A stretch of DNA of 8,968 nt, taken from Gammaproteobacteria bacterium. Lineage in GTDB: Bacteria > Pseudomonadota > Gammaproteobacteria > Pseudomonadales > Halieaceae. Below are positions 6,333 through 8,968 of the stretch, in pieces. The translations under genes were made by a program, and so were the position numbers. A model generated the notes under the pieces. The model searched no databases. It saw only the letters and a program-made list of their open reading frames with translations, and was not told the origin of the DNA. The DNA lies in contig JAOUDU010000072.1 of NCBI GenBank assembly GCA_029859085.1, positions 1 through 8,968 on the forward strand. The letters are read 5' to 3'. Each line of letters opens with the position of its first letter. The stretch's first letter is position 1.

Positions 6333-7334
6333 TCAGGCCGCGTTGTCCAGGAGGGACACCTGCTCCTCCCGCCCGGCCGGCAGGTCGGCACCCTGCCCTG
6401 ACAGCACTACCTGCAGGGCTTTTTCCATCAGCCAGCGAGCCTGCCCGGCGTAGGTGTAGGCGCAGGCGCGCACCGCCGCATCCGACCAGTCCCCTACCGC
6501 CCCTGCGGCCATGTCCTGTTCCAGGCCGGCCAGGCCGTTTACCAGCGCCGCCAGCCGGGCGGGGCTGAGCCCGCCCTGCCCGGGCCTGCTCGCGCCGGCC
6601 GCCGCCAGGTCTTCCGTCGACAGCTGCCGGGGTTTGCCCCGCACCAGCTCTCCCAGGTTGATGCTGCCCTCCCGGGCCGCCAGTTCGGCCGGCACCCGGG
6701 CCAGCTCGAAGGCGAGAAAGCCCGGATCGGGGGGGAACGCGGTGGCTCCCACGCCCCGCCGGTGCAGAGCTTCCAGCGAACGCGCGCTGGCCTGCCCGTG
6801 GATGACAAGGGTTCGGGCCGGCGCCAGGGCGGCGGCCAGCGCCTCCAGCTGCCTGACCTGCTCCGGGCCCAGCCTGTCACAGCCTATAACCAACAGGTCT
6901 GGCGGTGGCACCTTGTCGGCCAGGGTGGCGTCGCACGCGGCCAGGGCCGCCCGGGCCAGGGTGGCGTCCACGTGCGACAGGCAACCCTGGTGCTCATCGA
7001 GCCACTGGCACAGTGCCACGCCGATGACGAGGACACGGGGCTTGCGCTCGGCGGACTGCTCACCGTCGGCCCGCCCGAGCATGATTTCCAGGGTCTTGCG
7101 CCCGCAGGCAGCCACCTCGCCGATCCTGACGCCGGAGTCCACCAGCGTGGCCAGCAACTGCAGGTGCTCGAGGTCGGCCTGGGTGTACTGCCGGCGCCCG
7201 CTTGGCGACCGGTGACTGGGCCTCAGGCCGTAACGTCGCTCCCAGACACGCAGGGTATCCGGCTTCAGGCCGGTCAGTCGGGCCACGGTACCTATCGCGT
7301 ACAGGGGGCGGGATTCGAGCAGGGAAGTTTCCAC
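6333..7334 (-). CDS. MerR-family regulator, class II LitR-like (putative light-response regulator)
   Basis: A 333-residue cytoplasmic transcription regulator. Residues 11-78 form a clear MerR helix-turn-helix with wing: YAIGTVARLTGLKPDTLRVW (12-31), ERRYGL (32-37), SPSGRRQY (43-50), and a connecting helix. From about residue 100 a Rossmann-like fold follows, with beta-strand segments RVLVIG, DLLVIG and RTLVIHG. This placement resembles CarH/LitR photosensors. However, the usual helical cap is not recognisable, and the cobalamin-ligating histidine motif (E/D-x-H-x-x-G) is absent. About 110 further, mostly helical residues end the protein. Class II LitR proteins lacking this motif act with a separate LOV photoreceptor in Pseudomonas; none is in the window. 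The GTG at 7334 is chosen because AAAGGAG lies 6 nt before it. The upstream open frame lacks a Shine-Dalgarno and conserved content. It is divergent from rudS, its likely target. Confidence 0.82.
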   Translation of the reverse strand: METSLLESRPLYAIGTVARLTGLKPDTLRVWERRYGLRPSHRSPSGRRQYTQADLEHLQLLATLVDSGVRIGEVAACGRKTLEIMLGRADGEQSAERKPRVLVIGVALCQWLDEHQGCLSHVDATLARAALAACDATLADKVPPPDLLVIGCDRLGPEQVRQLEALAAALAPARTLVIHGQASARSLEALHRRGVGATAFPPDPGFLAFELARVPAELAAREGSINLGELVRGKPRQLSTEDLAAAGASRPGQGGLSPARLAALVNGLAGLEQDMAAGAVGDWSDAAVRACAYTYAGQARWLMEKALQVVLSGQGADLPAGREEQVSLLDNAA

Positions 7335-7495
7335 GACGTACTCCTTTGGTATTCCATTCACCGGGGTATACGCACAAGTCACTCCACTGGATGCACCCAC
7401 TTTGCAAACCACTTGCGCGGCGCGGAGCTGGCTTGTATTTTGCGCAGAACCCCGGGTTGCAGCACCTTGCACCACCCGCTGCCGAGATTGCCGCC
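7335..7495. promoter_or_regulatory. Divergent regulatory region between the MerR regulator and rudS
   Basis: This 161-bp region should hold both promoters and any MerR operator. For rudS, TTGCGC (7413-7418) and TATTTT (7436-7441) are 17 bp apart and followed by GCGCAG, the same -10 plus GC style as the other candidates in the window; transcription would start near 7448. For the regulator no convincing box pair was found; the palindrome GTATAC (7366-7371) lies 32 bp upstream of its start. I looked for the paired T(G/A)TACA-N12-TGTA(C/T)A operator that I remember for Pseudomonas LitR and found no acceptable match, only single near-half-sites TATACG (7367-7372) and TGTATT (7434-7439). Confidence 0.45.
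7341..7347 (-). promoter_or_regulatory. Ribosome binding site fixing the GTG start of the MerR regulator
   Basis: On the minus strand AAAGGAG is followed by TACGTC and then GTG at 7334-7332. It rules out the 47-residue longer reading that begins at 7475. Confidence 0.8.
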
Positions 7496-8461
7496 ATGAC
7501 CGATGAGATCACTCCCGCAAAGCCCGTGATGGGTATCGGCGCCTGCCTGGCGGGCAAGGCGGTGCGCTATAACGGCCAGACCAAGAGTCCCAACGACCAC
7601 GTGCGCAGCCTGGGCGATGCCTTCCAGTTGCGCTCATTCTGCCCGGAGATGGGTATCGGGATGGGTGTCCCCCGGGCACCCATCCACCTGGTGGGCGGCC
7701 CCGAGGGAGTGCGGGCGCTGGACGTTGAAACCCACTCCCGGGATTACACCGACCAGCTCGCCGCCTACGCCAGCACGGTACTGGAGCTGGCCCCGGAGCT
7801 GTGCGGCTATATCCTGGTCAAGGGCAGCCCGAGCTGCGGTTACGACCGGGTCAAGCGCTACGCGGGCAACGGCTACGGCGTCGCCTCGGACCAGCAGGGG
7901 GTTTTCGCCGCAGCCCTGGGCCGGGCTGACCCGCTGCTGCCACTGGAGGACGACGGGCGCCTCAATGATCCCGGCCTGCGCGAGAGCTTCGTCACCCGGG
8001 CGTACGCCTACCACGACTGGAAGCGGCTGTGCGCCGACGGCCTCAGCGCGCACAAGCTGATCGGGTTTTACAGTCGCTACAAGTACCTGGTGATGGCCCA
8101 CCATGTTCCCGGCTACCAGACGCTGGGCAGGATGCTGGCCGACGCCGGCAAGCGCCCGCTGGACGAACTGGCCGCGGATTTCGCAAGCGAGTTCATGGGC
8201 TCCCTGGCGCAGCGGGCCACGCTGCGCAGCCATACCAATGTCCTGTTCCACCTGGCGGGCTACCTCAAACGCAGTGTGCCGGCCCAGGAGCGGCAGCGAC
8301 TGAAGGACCTGATCGAACAGTACCGGCTGGGGCAGATCCCGCTGGTGGTGCCGCTGACGATGCTCAAGCACCACTTCGCCAACAGTCCCAACGCCTATAT
8401 CGAGAGCCAGGTCTTCATGGCGCCCTACCCGGACGAGCTGAAACTGCGCAACCTGGTCTAG
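7496..8461 (+). CDS. rudS: TudS(DUF523)-DUF1722 fusion; RudS-type tRNA 4-thiouridine desulfidase
   Basis: A 321-residue cytoplasmic two-domain protein. Residues 10-150 are a TudS (DUF523) desulfidase. Its three cluster cysteines are visible in GACLAG (Cys17), FCPE (Cys49) and GSPSCGYDRV (Cys114); in TudS these hold a [4Fe-4S] cluster whose free iron takes sulfur from the substrate. Glu51 of FCPE is the likely catalytic acid. Residues 185-320 are DUF1722 (YbgA type): AHKLIGFYSRYKYLVMAHH (185-203), RSHTNVLFHLAGYLKR, and PLTMLKHHF near the end. TudS-DUF1722 fusions named RudS have been shown to desulfurate s4U in tRNA, with DUF1722 as the tRNA-binding part, and to reduce near-UV growth delay. 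The ATG at 7496 is preferred; the frame is open back to 7202, but that stretch overlaps the divergent MerR gene. The Shine-Dalgarno is weak. The neighbouring LitR-like regulator suggests induction by light. Confidence 0.9.
   Translation: MTDEITPAKPVMGIGACLAGKAVRYNGQTKSPNDHVRSLGDAFQLRSFCPEMGIGMGVPRAPIHLVGGPEGVRALDVETHSRDYTDQLAAYASTVLELAPELCGYILVKGSPSCGYDRVKRYAGNGYGVASDQQGVFAAALGRADPLLPLEDDGRLNDPGLRESFVTRAYAYHDWKRLCADGLSAHKLIGFYSRYKYLVMAHHVPGYQTLGRMLADAGKRPLDELAADFASEFMGSLAQRATLRSHTNVLFHLAGYLKRSVPAQERQRLKDLIEQYRLGQIPLVVPLTMLKHHFANSPNAYIESQVFMAPYPDELKLRNLV
8458..8461. other. CTAG palindrome shared as stop codon by two convergent genes
   Basis: rudS ends with TAG at 8459-8461, and the SDR gene on the other strand ends with TAG read from 8460-8458. 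Both stops sit in one CTAG, so the coding regions overlap by 4 bp and there is no room for a terminator between them. Confidence 0.9.
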
Positions 8462-8968
8462 GGGGTCATGATCGCGCCGAGCGCGTCATCCAGTGCGGGC
8501 AACTCGAACCGGAAGCCTTCGGCCTGCAGCCGAACAGGCACAACGCGTTGCCCCTGCAGCAGCAGTTCGTCCGCCATCTCCCCCACCAGCAGGCGCATGA
8601 CCGGGGCCGGCACGGGCGCGGTCACCAGGGTCCGCCGATGCCGCTTCATGGCCGCGCAAAACCCGCGGCTGGTCACCGGTTCCGGCGCGGTGATATTGAA
8701 CGCTCCCGACAGGTCGGGGCGATGCAGCAGGAAACGGATGGCGGCTACTGCATCCCGGCGATGCACCCAGCTGAGCCACTGTTTCCCGCTGCCCAGCCAG
8801 TTGGCGATACCGAAACGGAAGGGCCGCGCCATTTCCACCATCGCGCCGCCTTCGCGATCGAGTACCACGCCGAAACGCAACAGGCAGACCCTGGTACCGC
8901 AATCGGCAGCGGGCAGCGCCGCGGCTTCCCAGCGCTGGCACAGCTGCTGGGAGAAACCCGGCACCACC
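8458..8968 (-). CDS. TIGR01777-type NAD(P)-binding SDR epimerase (C-terminal part; 5' end outside window)
   Basis: The last 169 codons of an extended short-chain dehydrogenase of the TIGR01777 (YfcH/SDR39U1) family, usually about 300 residues. The N-terminal Rossmann glycine motif and catalytic Tyr-x-x-x-Lys region lie beyond the right edge. Diagnostic C-terminal signatures are present: CLLRFGVVLDREGGAM, FRFGIANWLGSGKQWLSWVH, FNITAPEPVT, the LLVGEMADELLLQGQRVVP stretch, and GFRF-LPALDDAL. The GTG at 8967 could be misread as a start, but it lies inside the conserved region preceding the QLCQRWEAAA helix, so the gene continues outside. The true reaction is unknown for most of the family. It converges on rudS and shares its stop palindrome. 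In other gammaproteobacteria such an SDR is, as I remember, often found with photolyase and MerR genes, fitting a photoresponse cluster that extends to the right. Confidence 0.9.
   Translation of the reverse strand, partial: VVPGFSQQLCQRWEAAALPAADCGTRVCLLRFGVVLDREGGAMVEMARPFRFGIANWLGSGKQWLSWVHRRDAVAAIRFLLHRPDLSGAFNITAPEPVTSRGFCAAMKRHRRTLVTAPVPAPVMRLLVGEMADELLLQGQRVVPVRLQAEGFRFELPALDDALGAIMTP

Noticed and set aside
6305..6342. Inverted repeat CGCGGC/GCCGCG between yebC and the MerR gene as a bidirectional terminator
   Set aside because: The loop is 26 nt, the stem only 6 bp, and there is no T-tract on either strand.
7202..7495. Extending rudS upstream by 98 codons
   Set aside because: The extension overlaps the 5' end of the divergent MerR gene and the shared promoter region, and shows no conserved content. 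The TudS domain begins normally after the ATG at 7496.
7335..7495. A paired LitR-type operator in the merR-rudS gap
   Set aside because: Only isolated near-half-sites were found, with wrong partners at the expected 12-bp spacing. Regulation of rudS by the neighbour therefore rests on context only.
1..8968. A mobile element or recently acquired island
   Set aside because: No transposase, integrase, tRNA edge, direct-repeat ends or obvious change in base composition was seen; codon style appears uniform across the window.

Overview
The window is GC-rich, densely coded bacterial DNA. Protein types and promoter style point to a gammaproteobacterium, plausibly a marine heterotroph of the Halieaceae/Cellvibrionales type. 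That placement is inferred from remembered family resemblance, not from a marker gene. Seven complete genes are present, plus one cut by each edge. No rRNA, tRNA, insertion sequence, CRISPR array or phage gene was seen.

Left part (1-705): moaC (molybdenum cofactor synthesis), on the minus strand and running off the left edge. A 222-bp divergent intergenic region follows. It holds candidate promoters for both directions, three TTGAC words spaced about 55 bp apart, and an inverted repeat around the next ribosome binding site.

Middle part (706-5486, plus strand): an apparent uptake/oxidation set. It consists of an LLM-fold flavin/F420-type oxidoreductase of the Rv3520c type, a spinster-like MFS transporter, a second transporter of the unrelated GPH (MelB-like) family, and a phytanoyl-CoA-hydroxylase-like Fe(II)/2-oxoglutarate dioxygenase. 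The first three are closely spaced and probably co-transcribed. The dioxygenase has a candidate promoter of its own. The substrate is unknown; a hydrophobic or polycyclic compound would suit the families.

Right part (5487-8968): a YebC-family protein (plus strand) converges on a MerR-type regulator (minus strand). The regulator has a DNA-binding domain joined to a Rossmann-like domain without the cobalamin-binding histidine motif, resembling the class II LitR photoresponse regulators. Divergent from it is a TudS(DUF523)-DUF1722 fusion, the architecture of RudS, a tRNA 4-thiouridine desulfidase. Converging on rudS, with a shared CTAG double stop, is the 3' part of a TIGR01777-type SDR epimerase. 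The regulator-rudS pair is the most interesting part of the window: it looks like a light-controlled switch that removes the near-UV-absorbing s4U from tRNA.
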